A DNA stretch of 64,000 bases. Origin: Oceanihabitans sp. IOP_32. GTDB lineage: Bacteria > Bacteroidota > Bacteroidia > Flavobacteriales > Flavobacteriaceae. Below, in pieces: positions 53,557 through 63,046 of this stretch (positions are counted from its first letter, which is position 1; every line of letters begins with the position of its first letter). Below the pieces are notes generated by a model. It saw nothing but the letters and a program-made list of their open reading frames with translations, did not search any database and was not told the origin of the DNA. The position numbers and the translations under genes are program-made. The DNA lies in assembly GCF_009498295.1 (NCBI RefSeq), contig NZ_CP040813.1, positions 2,983,001 to 3,047,000 of the forward strand, in the 5' to 3' direction.

Positions 53557-54474
53557 TTAGCGTAAGGTACCCTCTGGGAATTTTACTTTTTCTGGAGCAC
53601 TATTTAACAGAGGTAATGCCAAACGTAATATGCGATTTCGTCGTCCGCTTGCATCTTTAGGCTCTACTGGGTAGGTAATTACAGCTTCCATCCAAGCATA
53701 GGTGTTTATTCTAAAATAAACGCTAGGCGGCCAGTGGTTGCGGTTTGATAATTCTGGATAACGTGTCTTAAAATCTCTTAAGGTGGCTTCTATTAAGCAA
53801 TTTTCTACAAATTTTAGATCACTGGTATATGCAATTTGAATTGGGGTTTCATTCCAAATAAATGGAATTTCTGGTCCAGAATAGTTGATGATTTCTTCAC
53901 GTAATATTAAACTATTCGGAAATCTAATCACCCTACCGCTCGGTTTATCGTTGTTTAAATAATCGCCATTACATTCTAAAATAGAGGTGTCTAAATAGCT
54001 TATTTCTACAACATCGCCTCGAAATCCCTTTATTTGAATACGGTCACCAACCAAATAAGAACGTCTAAAAATTAAATAAATCCAAGCAATAAATGAGGTA
54101 ATTGGAGCCTGTAAAGCAAAGCCTAATATTAAGGAGATTAAACCAAAGCTAACCGCTGCGGCATAAAGATTTTGAAATAGAAAAGAGGCCACAACTATTA
54201 GACTTAGCGTAATAGAAAGAAATCTGATAATTCTTAAGAGATTGTATTCGTCGCCTTCAATATGGTTTTGTTTTTTTACGAGATCTGATATGATTTTACC
54301 AATCAAAAAGATGGTTGAAATTAAGAATAAACTCAGACTTAATTTTTTTATTAAAGGAATATATTCTTCCCAAGGATTTAAAATTTCTAATTCTATTAAA
54401 TAATAGAAAGCAATAAGGAGTATTCCTATTATAGAATAGCTTAAAATCCAACGTTTATTTTTCTTAGTTTTCAT
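53557..54474 (-). CDS. MscS family mechanosensitive ion channel
   Basis: 305 residues. Four N-terminal membrane segments (about 8-25, 38-60, 82-105, 110-138). The pore helix region is AAVSFGLISLILGFALQAPI, followed by the conserved beta domain (VGDRIQIKGFRGDVVEISYLDTSI) and RVIRFPNSLIL. The channel opens under membrane tension to release solutes. It is transcribed alone. Confidence 0.92.
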   Translation of the reverse strand: MKTKKNKRWILSYSIIGILLIAFYYLIELEILNPWEEYIPLIKKLSLSLFLISTIFLIGKIISDLVKKQNHIEGDEYNLLRIIRFLSITLSLIVVASFLFQNLYAAAVSFGLISLILGFALQAPITSFIAWIYLIFRRSYLVGDRIQIKGFRGDVVEISYLDTSILECNGDYLNNDKPSGRVIRFPNSLILREEIINYSGPEIPFIWNETPIQIAYTSDLKFVENCLIEATLRDFKTRYPELSNRNHWPPSVYFRINTYAWMEAVITYPVEPKDASGRRNRILRLALPLLNSAPEKVKFPEGTLR

Positions 54475-54834
54475 TAGGCTTGAAATTTGTTCTCACAGGT
54501 AAAAATAACATATCTTTTCGATCTTAATACAAAAATTAATGCGCTCGAAAATTAAAAGTTAGTTCACTGTCTGAGTATAACTAGTAAGTTAATTTAAAAG
54601 TAGTTTTTTGACGCGCTAAAATCTAAGGTGCTACAAAAAAAATATGTTATCATTTTTAAAGTTGGTTTAAATAATTGTAGATCTAAACAATCTGTTTTAT
54701 TGTGATCGTTTAATTTATAATTTCAATTTCAAAATAAGGCATATTGGAGGATTTTATTGTCATACCAAAAAAAGGCATTAAAAGTTGCATGTCAACATTA
54801 AATTTTTAATTTTACCTTCTTAAACTATAAAATA
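54475..54834. other. Divergent intergenic region, no gene seen
   Basis: AT-rich spacer between mscS (minus) and the DUF6588 gene (plus). AGGCATTAAAAGTTGCAT near 54773 looks like a -24/-12 promoter but has 11 rather than 10 bases between GG and GC. No terminator or frame stands out. Confidence 0.4.
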
Positions 54835-55827
54835 ATGAAAAAATTTAGCCTACTTATGTTGTTATGCGTAACAACGTTAACCTCCAATGCCCAAGAATTA
54901 GAAAGTATTCTATTAGCTCGTGAAGATGCTAGTAAACTTACAGAAAGTTATATGAATCCCGCAATGAAAGGATTGATATATGGGATGAGTAGCGGTTGGT
55001 ACCATACCGCAAAAGTTCATGATAAGTTGGGTTTCGATATTTCAATAGGGTTTAGTGCTTCCATGGTTCCGAGTAAAGATGAGCTTATAACTTTTGCTAA
55101 CTTAGGGTTAACAAGTGTAACCTCGTCGTCGTTAACTAGTCCAACTTTGGCTGGTACAGGGCCAGGAGCGCTTATGAATGTGAATGCAACAGTTCAAGGC
55201 CAAAATGTTAGTACATCCTTTACAATGCCCGAAGGTATTAGTAAAGACTTGCCATTAAGCGCTGTGCCAACGCCAGCTATACAACTTAGTGTAGGTTTGC
55301 CGTATAAGTTTGATGTCATGCTGCGCTTAGTTCCAGAGGTGGGTAGCGACGATGTTAAAGGAAAATTATTTGGTTTAGGTCTTAAAAAAGAACTTACAAG
55401 TCTTTTGGGACCTATAGATCGATTACCTTTACACTTGTCCTTCTTGGCGGCATATACCTCTATGGATGTAAATTATCGAATGGATGGAAGTACCATAGGA
55501 GGTGTTAATCAGCACGCTAAGTTTAAATTAAATTCTTTTACAGCTCAAGCTATAGCATCTTTAAACTTTCCTATTATTAATATTTATGGAGGACTTGGTT
55601 TTTCTAGTGGTAAATCAGACTTAGATTTATTGGGTACTTACAATCTTGAATATAGTAATGCCGTAACAGAAACAGTAACAGATCCTTTAAATTTAGATTT
55701 TAAAGCAAGTGGGTTAAGAGGAACTTTAGGAGCAAGATTGAGCTTAGGGTTTTTTAAGATTTTTGCAGATTATACCTTACAAGAATACAATACAGCATCA
55801 ATGGGTATTGCTTTTAGTTTTAGATAA
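54835..55827 (+). CDS. DUF6588 family outer-membrane-type protein
   Basis: 330 residues with a signal peptide (MKKFSLLMLLCVTTLTSNAQ). The mature part alternates amphipathic strands with glycine-rich turns (LGFDISIGFSASM, FNFPIINIYGGLGFSSG) and ends with an aromatic strand GIAFSFR, the mark of outer-membrane beta-barrels. Family DUF6588 has no known role. Transcribed alone with a strong terminator at 55999. Confidence 0.83.
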   Translation: MKKFSLLMLLCVTTLTSNAQELESILLAREDASKLTESYMNPAMKGLIYGMSSGWYHTAKVHDKLGFDISIGFSASMVPSKDELITFANLGLTSVTSSSLTSPTLAGTGPGALMNVNATVQGQNVSTSFTMPEGISKDLPLSAVPTPAIQLSVGLPYKFDVMLRLVPEVGSDDVKGKLFGLGLKKELTSLLGPIDRLPLHLSFLAAYTSMDVNYRMDGSTIGGVNQHAKFKLNSFTAQAIASLNFPIINIYGGLGFSSGKSDLDLLGTYNLEYSNAVTETVTDPLNLDFKASGLRGTLGARLSLGFFKIFADYTLQEYNTASMGIAFSFR

Positions 55828-55998
55828 TTTTATTAAGAACTTAAAGTAGATTTGTTACTCACCAACCAAATACAATATTAAAGTTTTAGTTTATTTAGAA
55901 AATATAGCAGTCTTGAAGTTGGCTTTAAAGCATTAGAATAAAAAAACATTTAATTTCAGCTTACAGCTTTTAATTTTTATATAATTAAAATTTATAGT

Positions 55999-56034
55999 GA
56001 AACGTGTGGGATTAAAACCCACACGTTTCTTATT
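55999..56034 (+). terminator. Terminator between the DUF6588 gene and mdh
   Basis: GAAACGTGTGGG pairs perfectly with CCCACACGTTTC around ATTAAAA, followed by T-rich sequence. Confidence 0.88.
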
Positions 56035-56053
56035 TAAACCAGCTTATTATTTG

Positions 56054-56061
56054 TAAATTTG
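56054..56061 (+). promoter_or_regulatory. -7 box for mdh
   Basis: TAAATTTG matches TAnnTTTG, 52 bases before the ATG. Confidence 0.45.
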
Positions 56062-56113
56062 TAGGTGTATTTGAATTGAATTAAATTTTTATAAACAAAA
56101 CCTATATATCGAT

Positions 56114-57039
56114 ATGAAAATTACAGTAGTAGGAGCAGGGGCAGTGGGCGCTAGTTGTGCCGAATATATTGCCATTAAGAATTTCGCCTCAGAAGTGGTA
56201 TTATTAGACATTAAAGAAGGTTTTGCCGAAGGTAAAGCCATGGATTTAATGCAATGCGCTTCTTTAAATGGATTTGACACCAAAATTACTGGTGTTACTA
56301 GTGATTACAGTCAAACAGCAAATAGTGATATTTGTGTTATCACTTCTGGAATTCCGCGTAAACCAGGTATGACACGAGAAGAATTAATAGGCATTAACGC
56401 AGGGATTGTAAAAACAGTATCCTCAAGTTTAATTGAGCATTCTCCCAATACCATCATTATTGTAGTAGTAATCCTATGGATACGATGACCTATTTAGTAC
56501 ATAAATCTACAAACCTACCTAAAAATAGAATTATAGGTATGGGTGGTGCTTTAGACTCTGCCCGTTTTAAATACCGATTAGCTGAAGCTTTAGAAGCCCC
56601 AATTAGCGATATAGATGGTATGGTAATTGGCGGCCATAGCGATACAGGTATGGTTCCATTAACTTCTCATGCCACACGCAATAGTGTGAGAGTATCTGAG
56701 TTTTTAAGTGAAGAGCGCTTAAATCAAGTTAAAGAAGACACCAAAGTGGGGGGTGCTACATTAACCAAGCTCCTAGGCACTTCGGCTTGGTATGCTCCAG
56801 GTGCTGCAGTTTCTGGCTTAGTACAAGCTATTGCATGCGATCAAAAGAAAATGTTTCCATGTTCAACCTTGCTCGAAGGCGAATACGGTTTAAACGATTT
56901 ATGTATCGGTGTGCCAGTAATTCTTGGTAAGAATGGTATTGAACGTATTGTCGATATTCCGTTAAGTGCTGCAGAAAAAGAACATATGCAAAAAAGTGCA
57001 GAAGGGGTTAAAAAAACCAATGATTTACTTGAACTATAA
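56114..57039 (+). pseudogene. mdh: Malate dehydrogenase with one single-base frameshift
   Basis: Two overlapping frames (56114-56488 and 56476-57039) together make one complete lactate/malate dehydrogenase of about 308 residues. The first carries the NAD motif VVGAGAVGASCAEYIA and ITSGIPRKPGMTREELI. The second carries the substrate part MDTMTYLVHK, GMGGALDSARF and IGGHSDTGMVP. The family reads IIIVVSNPMDTMTYL here; the DNA reads ATT-GTA-GT-AGT-AAT-CCT, lacking one base at about 56466/56467. It is either a mutation or a sequence error. Without a second mdh the TCA cycle would be cut. Confidence 0.9.
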
Positions 57040-57062
57040 AAAACTATTATCTGTTTTATATA

Positions 57063-57091
57063 AAGGCTGTCATGAATTTGGCAGCTTTTTT
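57063..57091 (+). terminator. Terminator after mdh
   Basis: AAAGGCTGTCA pairs (two G-U) with TGGCAGCTTTT, followed by Ts, 24 bases after the mdh stop. Confidence 0.75.
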
Positions 57092-57395
57092 ATTTGGTAA
57101 AAATGAGATGACAAAATAATGTATCTTCATCTTAACGACTTATAATTGTTGTGACTTTTAACGGTTTTTTTAAGTTTTAATCGCCAACTAGCAGATTAAA
57201 TCAAATTAACAACACGACATTTAAAAATGAAATAGGTATTAAATATCGCAAAACCAGAATTCAACTTACGGTTCAATCAACATATCATCAGGGCATCAAT
57301 TATGTTATGCGATATTATTCGAACTCATTTAAGGTGTTTTAGGCCATTCTTCTTCAATAATAATAAATAACATAGAAATAAAAACCATAGACCTA
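57092..57395. other. Intergenic region, nothing recognised
   Basis: About 300 bp of AT-rich sequence between the mdh terminator and the promoter of the 57428 gene, with no protein-like frame or strong structure. Confidence 0.4.
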
Positions 57396-57423
57396 TTGAA
57401 AATTTAAAAATTGATTATATTTG
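57396..57423 (+). promoter_or_regulatory. Promoter placed directly before a start codon
   Basis: TTG (57396-57398), 17 bases, TATATTTG (57416-57423). The box ends four bases before the ATG at 57428, so the transcript would be leaderless or nearly so. Confidence 0.5.
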
Positions 57424-57427
57424 GCGC

Positions 57428-58042
57428 ATGAAATCAAAATGGTGCTTTAGTGCTTTAATTATAATACTCACGCTATTCGGTGCTATTTCTAAGCAGCAGG
57501 TTACTGTACCTAATCAAGAAATTGTTCTCCAATTTACGGGTGTTTCCATAACATCCGAAGCGACTCAAAACACCATTGCTATTGTAAAAAAACAATTGCA
57601 GAGCCTTGGTGCAAGCCATATTAAGGTTAAAGAGACTGGAAGTGGAAAACTAAAAATTAGTTATTACAGCGATACCGATGTTGCTTGTATTAAAGAAACA
57701 TTTTCAGCAGATAACAATCTAAGCTTCGAATATGTTTTTAACAATCAAGATAAAGATTCTTCAAAGCTTCCTTTTAAGGATGGCCAGGTTAGTTACAATC
57801 TCGATATTTACGAAATACACGACGGTAACTCTTCAGAATGGGATTTAAACGGCGTTTTTGTTCTTGATTTAAAATCTAAGACGTTTCGTTTTTCAAACCC
57901 TAACATCCACGTTTTTATTAGTGTTTTCGAAGTAAACGAAAACATTGAAAAAGTGGCATACACCACACATTGGAATATTGCTATTAATATCGATAATTCT
58001 TCGCACAAGATTCCTGAGGTGCGTGCTGGTCCAATAGCATAA
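57428..58042 (+). CDS. Exported or anchored hypothetical protein with a SecD-P1-like domain
   Basis: 204 residues. An N-terminal membrane segment (about 7-22) is followed by EIVLQFTGVSITSEATQNTIAIVKKQLQSLGASHIKVKETGSG-type strands and helices. The pattern helix-LxSLGAxxIxVxxxGxGxLxIxY recalls the periplasmic P1 domain of SecD (RKRIDEFGV then ILVELPG in the next gene). The second half is beta-rich and unassigned. It lies 147 bp upstream of secDF and might assist protein translocation. Its promoter is just before the ATG. Confidence 0.65.
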   Translation: MKSKWCFSALIIILTLFGAISKQQVTVPNQEIVLQFTGVSITSEATQNTIAIVKKQLQSLGASHIKVKETGSGKLKISYYSDTDVACIKETFSADNNLSFEYVFNNQDKDSSKLPFKDGQVSYNLDIYEIHDGNSSEWDLNGVFVLDLKSKTFRFSNPNIHVFISVFEVNENIEKVAYTTHWNIAINIDNSSHKIPEVRAGPIA

Positions 58043-58189
58043 GCAAACTAAGGCGTTAACCATTAGCTTTTACTAGTAATAATCACTTAAACAGAAAAAT
58101 CAAATAGAGTTTTATGTTTTAAGTGTTAAAAGCTTTTTTAACATACTAACAAAACATAATTAAGAAACAAAAACACAAAAAACAACAAA

Positions 58190-61186
58190 ATGCAAAATAA
58201 AGGATTAGTAAAATTATTTGCGCTTTTATTTGGGTTGGTAAGTATTTATCAATTATCATTCACATTTAAAGCCAACCAAATTGAGAGTGAAGCTCAAGAA
58301 CTCGCAATTAATAAAATACCCGAAACCGAAGATAATTTTAGAGAAAAAAGAAGCAACGAAGAGGCCGACTACCTCGAGTCTATAGCAAACGATACCATTT
58401 ACAATATTGGTATTGCGAAATTCACTTATAACGAAGTGAAAGCTAAAGCGATGAATTTAGGTTTAGATTTAAAAGGTGGACTAAACGTAATCTTACAAGT
58501 ATCGGTTAAAGATATTTTAAAGGGCTTAGCTAATAACACTAAAGATCCAGTCTTTAATAAAGCTTTAGATGACGCTTCAGAGCTTCAAAAAAGCAGCCAG
58601 AATACCTATTTAGAAGATTTCTTTATTGCCTTTGATAAAATTAAGGGCGATACCAAATTGGCCTCTCCAGATATATTTTACACTAAAGAGTTGGATGGTG
58701 AAATTACTGGAGGTATGAGTGACGATGAGGTTAAAGCCATCATATCTACAAAAATAGACGAGTCTATAGTATCTGCTTTCGAAGTATTGCGTAAACGTAT
58801 TGATGAGTTTGGAGTAACCTCGCCAAACATTCAACGTTTAGGAAACTCGGGACGTATTTTAGTGGAGTTGCCAGGCGTTAAAGATGTAGAACGTGCTACA
58901 GGATTATTACAGAGTACGGCGCAATTAGAATTTTGGGACGCTTATAAAGGAGAACAATTTATTCCGTTTTTAGTTCAAGCTAACGAAGTATTAAAAGATA
59001 TTGTTAAGGTTGAAACGACTACCGAAGCTACAGAGCCTCAAGATGAAGAGGATGCTGAAGATTCACAAATTGATGCGCTTTTAGGTAAAGCTGAAACCGA
59101 TTCTACCGCAGTGGCCACAGTAGAACCTTTATTCGATTTAATTCGCGGACAAGGGTATCAAGGTGGTCCAGTAATTGCAAGTTTCGAACTAAAAGATAAA
59201 GAAACTGTTTTAAATTATTTAAACTTACCACAAGTAAGAGCTTTGTTACCAGCAGAACAGCGTTATGCAAAATTTGCTTTTGGTAAACCAAATAGAAATA
59301 GTGAGTTAGTAGATTTATACGCCTTAGTTGGTAATAGGGATAATGTACCACAATTAAGTGGAGCTGTGGTTACCGATGCTAGCAATGAGTTTAGTCCGGT
59401 AGGAAACAAATCTGAAGTAGCCATGCAAATGAATGCTAAAGGCGCTAAGATTTGGGAAGAAATGACTGGTAGAGCCTTTACTCAAGGCAGCCAAATCGCT
59501 ATAGTTTTAGATAATATCGTGTATTCTGCCCCTGGGGTTACTACAGGACCAATTGCTGGTGGGCGTTCTTCTATCTCTGGAGATTTTACATTAAATGAAG
59601 CTATCGATTTAGCAAACGTGTTACGTGCAGGTAAATTACCAGCATCGGCAGATATTATATCTAGTGAAGTTGTTGGCCCATCTCTTGGTAAAGAAGCCAT
59701 TGAAAGTGGTACAAAATCATTTATGATTGCCTTAGCCTTAGTGTTGCTTTGGATGATTTTCTATTATGGAAAAGCTGGTGCATTTTCAGACATTGCCATG
59801 CTTTTAAATATTTTATTAATCTTTGGTATTTTATCAGGTTTAGGTGCCGTATTAACCCTACCTGGAATTGCGGGTATTGTTTTAACCATTGGTATGTCGG
59901 TTGATGCTAACGTACTTATTTTCGAGCGTATTCGCGAAGAAATTGTAAAAGGTAAAGGTCAAAAAGAATCAATTAAAGACGGGTTTAATAATGCACTATC
60001 ATCCATTTTAGATGCTAATATTACCACAGGTTTAACAGCCTTAATCTTATTTATTTTTGGAACAGGACCAATTAAAGGCTTTGCTACCACCTTATTAATT
60101 GGTATTGCAACGTCTTTATTTACTGCTATTTTTATTACTAGACTACTAGTAGATTGGCACGTAAACAGAGGTGGTAAATTAGAGTTTTCTACAGGATTAA
60201 CTAAAAATTTATTTAGAAATATTAATATTAACTTCTTAAAGAAACGTAAAGTCGCTTACACCATCTCGGCAGTATTTATTGTAGTTAGTATTGGTTCTTT
60301 ATTTACTAATAGTTTAGATCAAGGTGTAGATTTTGTTGGAGGACGTACCTACCAAGTGCGTTTTGATCAAGATGTTAGTGCTTCTGAAATTACAGATGTA
60401 TTATCGCAACCAGAAATTTTTGGAAGTGCCGATGCGAAAACGTTTGGGGATGCTAATCAGTTAAAAATTACAACAAAATATAAAGTAGACGAAACTGGTA
60501 CTGATGTCGATGAGGAAATAAGAAAAGCACTATACGAAGGTCTTATACCTTATTTAGAAGGGGTGTCTTACGAGCAGTTTATAGATTTAAACGATGTTAA
60601 CAAGCAAGTGGGTCTATTAGAATCCTATAAAGTTTCTCCAACAATTGCAGACGACATTAAACGTGCTTCTGGCTGGGCTATTTTAGGATCTTTAATTGTA
60701 GTATTCTTATACATACTTTTACGTTTTAAGAAATGGCAGTACTCTCTTGGTGCTGTTGCTGCGGTGTTCCATGATGTCTTAATTGTATTAGGTATATTCT
60801 CTCTAACCTATAAATTTATGCCATTTACAATGGAAATCGATCAGGCTTTTATCGCTGCTATACTAACCGTTATTGGATATTCTTTAAATGATACCGTTGT
60901 TGTATTCGATAGAATTCGTGAATTCTTTAATGAACATACAAGATGGGAGTTTAATAAAGTAGTAGATACCTCATTAAGTAGTACATTAAGCCGAACTTTA
61001 AATACCTCGTTAACCACTTTAGTGGTATTACTATCCATCTTTATTTTTGGAGGAGATTCTATTAGAGGCTTTATGTTTGCTTTAATAGTAGGTGTTATTG
61101 TAGGTACGTATTCATCGTTGTTTATTGCAACGCCAATTATGTACGATACTGTAAATAAACTAAAAGTTAAAAAGAAGGACGCATAG
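58190..61186 (+). CDS. secDF: Protein translocase subunit SecDF (fused)
   Basis: 998 residues, SecD and SecF in one chain, as usual in Bacteroidota. It pulls preproteins out of SecYEG using the proton gradient. SecD half: first membrane helix (about 6-25), LGLDLKGGLNVILQVSV, P1 domain with VLRKRIDEFGVTSPNIQRLG, GPSLGKEAIESG, and FYYGKAGAFSDIAMLLNI. SecF half: FVGGRTYQVRF, YSLNDTVVVFDRIRE. An acidic insert (about 285-310, EPQDEEDAEDSQ) lies within P1. A terminator follows at 61206. Confidence 0.97.
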   Translation: MQNKGLVKLFALLFGLVSIYQLSFTFKANQIESEAQELAINKIPETEDNFREKRSNEEADYLESIANDTIYNIGIAKFTYNEVKAKAMNLGLDLKGGLNVILQVSVKDILKGLANNTKDPVFNKALDDASELQKSSQNTYLEDFFIAFDKIKGDTKLASPDIFYTKELDGEITGGMSDDEVKAIISTKIDESIVSAFEVLRKRIDEFGVTSPNIQRLGNSGRILVELPGVKDVERATGLLQSTAQLEFWDAYKGEQFIPFLVQANEVLKDIVKVETTTEATEPQDEEDAEDSQIDALLGKAETDSTAVATVEPLFDLIRGQGYQGGPVIASFELKDKETVLNYLNLPQVRALLPAEQRYAKFAFGKPNRNSELVDLYALVGNRDNVPQLSGAVVTDASNEFSPVGNKSEVAMQMNAKGAKIWEEMTGRAFTQGSQIAIVLDNIVYSAPGVTTGPIAGGRSSISGDFTLNEAIDLANVLRAGKLPASADIISSEVVGPSLGKEAIESGTKSFMIALALVLLWMIFYYGKAGAFSDIAMLLNILLIFGILSGLGAVLTLPGIAGIVLTIGMSVDANVLIFERIREEIVKGKGQKESIKDGFNNALSSILDANITTGLTALILFIFGTGPIKGFATTLLIGIATSLFTAIFITRLLVDWHVNRGGKLEFSTGLTKNLFRNININFLKKRKVAYTISAVFIVVSIGSLFTNSLDQGVDFVGGRTYQVRFDQDVSASEITDVLSQPEIFGSADAKTFGDANQLKITTKYKVDETGTDVDEEIRKALYEGLIPYLEGVSYEQFIDLNDVNKQVGLLESYKVSPTIADDIKRASGWAILGSLIVVFLYILLRFKKWQYSLGAVAAVFHDVLIVLGIFSLTYKFMPFTMEIDQAFIAAILTVIGYSLNDTVVVFDRIREFFNEHTRWEFNKVVDTSLSSTLSRTLNTSLTTLVVLLSIFIFGGDSIRGFMFALIVGVIVGTYSSLFIATPIMYDTVNKLKVKKKDA

Positions 61187-61205
61187 TTCTTAATATGTTT
61201 ATATC

Positions 61206-61240
61206 AAAAAAGCCTATCATGTATTTGATAGGCTTTTTTA
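61206..61240 (+). terminator. Terminator after secDF
   Basis: AAAAAAGCCTATCA pairs with TGATAGGCTTTTTT around TGTATT, a perfect 14 bp stem. Confidence 0.93.
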
Positions 61241-61264
61241 TTAGACATAATTATAGAAAAAAAT

Positions 61265-61488
61265 CACTAGTGTCCGATTAAAAATATTATAATGCTGTCC
61301 ATCCTTTTAAAATTAAGAACTTTGCACATTTTTTAAAATGTCACCTTGCTTATTTGAAATAATTATTAAGATTTAAAGGAACTATTTTGTTAATTTAAAG
61401 TACTTCTGTTTATCAGTTAGTTAGAATCAAGTCTTGGTTCTTATGTCTATTAGCGAAGCGGTCTTATGTCTTTTGTCGTACATTAATG
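61265..61488 (+). mobile_element. MITE-like non-autonomous transposon, 224 bp, copy 2
   Basis: Same element as 2680-2903, in opposite orientation, about five substitutions apart. It begins CACTAGTGTCCGA. The far terminus reads CATTAATGTACGA inward, so it has drifted by two bases from copy 1. GAAAAAAAT is repeated exactly on both sides (61256-61264 and 61489-61497), a perfect 9 bp duplication. It lies just after the secDF terminator. Beyond it, 61498-61597 shows no gene. Confidence 0.88.
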
Positions 61489-61597
61489 GAAAAAAATATA
61501 CCATTAATCTATAGGTACTTTTACTGCATTGAGACTACGGCAAAAAACCACATATTAGGTCACGGGTAACCTGCGGCTAGTAATTAATGAAGTGGAA

Positions 61598-61789
61598 TTA
61601 TTTAGTAGTACTTTTCTTCTTTGAGTAGTCATAAAAAATACCAACAGCCAGTGTGCTCCAAATTAATCTGTAAACCCAAATATTCATTTCAAACCCAAAT
61701 ATTTCTCCAGTTTCAGAATTATTATTAAAGGTATAAAACACATTGACCATAGCGATTACGCCAAGTATTAATGATATCGATTTTTTCAT
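61598..61789 (-). CDS. Small membrane protein, hypothetical
   Basis: 63 residues from the ATG at 61789; a frame to 61834 adds 15 residues that do not look natural. Two hydrophobic segments: about 5-22 (ISLILGVIAMVNVFY) and about 36-55 (IWVYRLIWSTLAVGIFY), with a basic tail. No family recognised. It follows lptB by 47 bp on the same strand and might be in that operon. Confidence 0.55.
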   Translation of the reverse strand: MKKSISLILGVIAMVNVFYTFNNNSETGEIFGFEMNIWVYRLIWSTLAVGIFYDYSKKKSTTK

Positions 61790-61836
61790 TTTATTGTTGT
61801 TGTAGTCTTTGGGTTTAAAACAAAACCAAAGCAAAA

Positions 61837-62577
61837 TTATTCCCGTATCTTCTTTTGTCGAAGCTCAAAGTTCTGACCTAAATATACTTTACGAACCATC
61901 TCATCGGCAGCTAATTCTTCTGGTTTGCCTGCTTTTAAAATACCGCCTTCAAACATTAAGTAGGTTCTATCGGTTATGGCTAGCGTTTCCTGTACGTTGT
62001 GGTCTGTAATTAAAATGCCAATATTCTTTTTGGTAAGTTGCGCGACAATACGCTGAATGTCTTCAACCGCAACCGGATCTACACCAGCAAAAGGTTCGTC
62101 TAACAAAATAAAACTAGGGTTAGTAGCTAAAGCTCTGGCGATTTCGGTTCGTCTGCGTTCTCCACCAGATAATAAATCACCACGACTTTTACGAATATGA
62201 CCTAAGCCAAACTCTTCTATAAGCGATTCCATTTTAAGGTGTTGTTCTTTTTTACTTAGCTTTGTAAGTTGTAATACACTTAAAATATTGTCTTCAATAC
62301 TTAGTTTTCTAAAAACAGAAGCCTCTTGTGCTAAATACCCAATACCGTGTTGGGCACGTTTGTACATCGGGTAGTCGGTAATTTCGGTGTCATCTAAAAA
62401 AATATGCCCACCATTAGGTTTTATTAAACCCACGATCATATAAAAAGAAGTTGTTTTTCCCGCACCATTTGGCCCTAAAAGCCCCACTATTTCACCTTGT
62501 TTCACCTCAAGAGAAACGTCTTTTACAACTTTTCGTCCGCCGTAGGACTTCATTAAATTTTGTGCTCTTAAAATCAT
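61837..62577 (-). CDS. lptB: LPS export ABC transporter ATP-binding protein LptB
   Basis: 246 residues from [12 protein letters not shown] at 62577; an upstream in-frame start would add 12 unlikely residues. Walker [17 protein letters not shown] (about 38-53), Q-loop [17 protein letters not shown], signature [17 protein letters not shown], Walker [15 protein letters not shown]-loop ITDHNVQE. These are typical of LptB, which powers movement of LPS from the inner membrane through LptFGC-A-DE. LptF and LptG are not in the window. Confidence 0.95.
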   Translation of the reverse strand: MILRAQNLMKSYGGRKVVKDVSLEVKQGEIVGLLGPNGAGKTTSFYMIVGLIKPNGGHIFLDDTEITDYPMYKRAQHGIGYLAQEASVFRKLSIEDNILSVLQLTKLSKKEQHLKMESLIEEFGLGHIRKSRGDLLSGGERRRTEIARALATNPSFILLDEPFAGVDPVAVEDIQRIVAQLTKKNIGILITDHNVQETLAITDRTYLMFEGGILKAGKPEELAADEMVRKVYLGQNFELRQKKIRE

Positions 62578-62695
62578 AATTTTTTTTCTTAAGGCTAAAA
62601 GTAGTAAAACCATACCGACTATTTAAAGCCAGATATAAAATTTTATCTTTTAATGGTGTTATATTTCGTTACACTTGTTAATTCACGACCAAGAT

Positions 62696-63046
62696 TTACT
62701 TGTTTTGAGCTTCTAAGGCCTCCCAAAACTCGTAAGCACGACGTAAATGTGGTATAACAATGGTACCGCCAATTAAATTGGCAATACTTAAAGATTCTAC
62801 AACTTGCTCTTTTGGTATGCCTTCTTTATAACAGGTTTCGAGGTGATATTTAACACAATCGTCGCAGCGCAATACCATTGAGGCTACCAAGCCTAAAAGC
62901 TCTTTGGTTTTAACATCTAAAGCACCTTCCGCGAAAGCGTTGGTATCTAAATTAAAAATACGTTTTATTACTTTATTGTTATCGGCAAGAATTTTGTCGT
63001 TCATTCTCTGGCGATACTCATTAAATTCGTTTACGATATCAGACAT
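62696..63046 (-). CDS. Carboxymuconolactone decarboxylase family protein (AhpD-like)
   Basis: 116 residues, all helical. KTKELLGLVASMVLRCDDCVKYH carries the CxxC plus His motif of AhpD/CMD proteins, and GIPKEQVVESLSIANLIGG follows. AhpD-like proteins are thiol peroxidase-type enzymes; the true activity is not known here. It overlaps tatC by eight bases, so they are cotranscribed. Confidence 0.9.
   Translation of the reverse strand: MSDIVNEFNEYRQRMNDKILADNNKVIKRIFNLDTNAFAEGALDVKTKELLGLVASMVLRCDDCVKYHLETCYKEGIPKEQVVESLSIANLIGGTIVIPHLRRAYEFWEALEAQNK

Noticed and set aside
54773-54790. Third sigma-54-like promoter before the DUF6588 gene
   Set aside because: The spacing between GG and GC is 11, not 10, and the TGGCATA-N3-ATTGA word is absent.
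62578-62613. Upstream start for lptB
   Set aside because: The 12 extra residues are not family-like; MILRAQNL is the usual LptB beginning.
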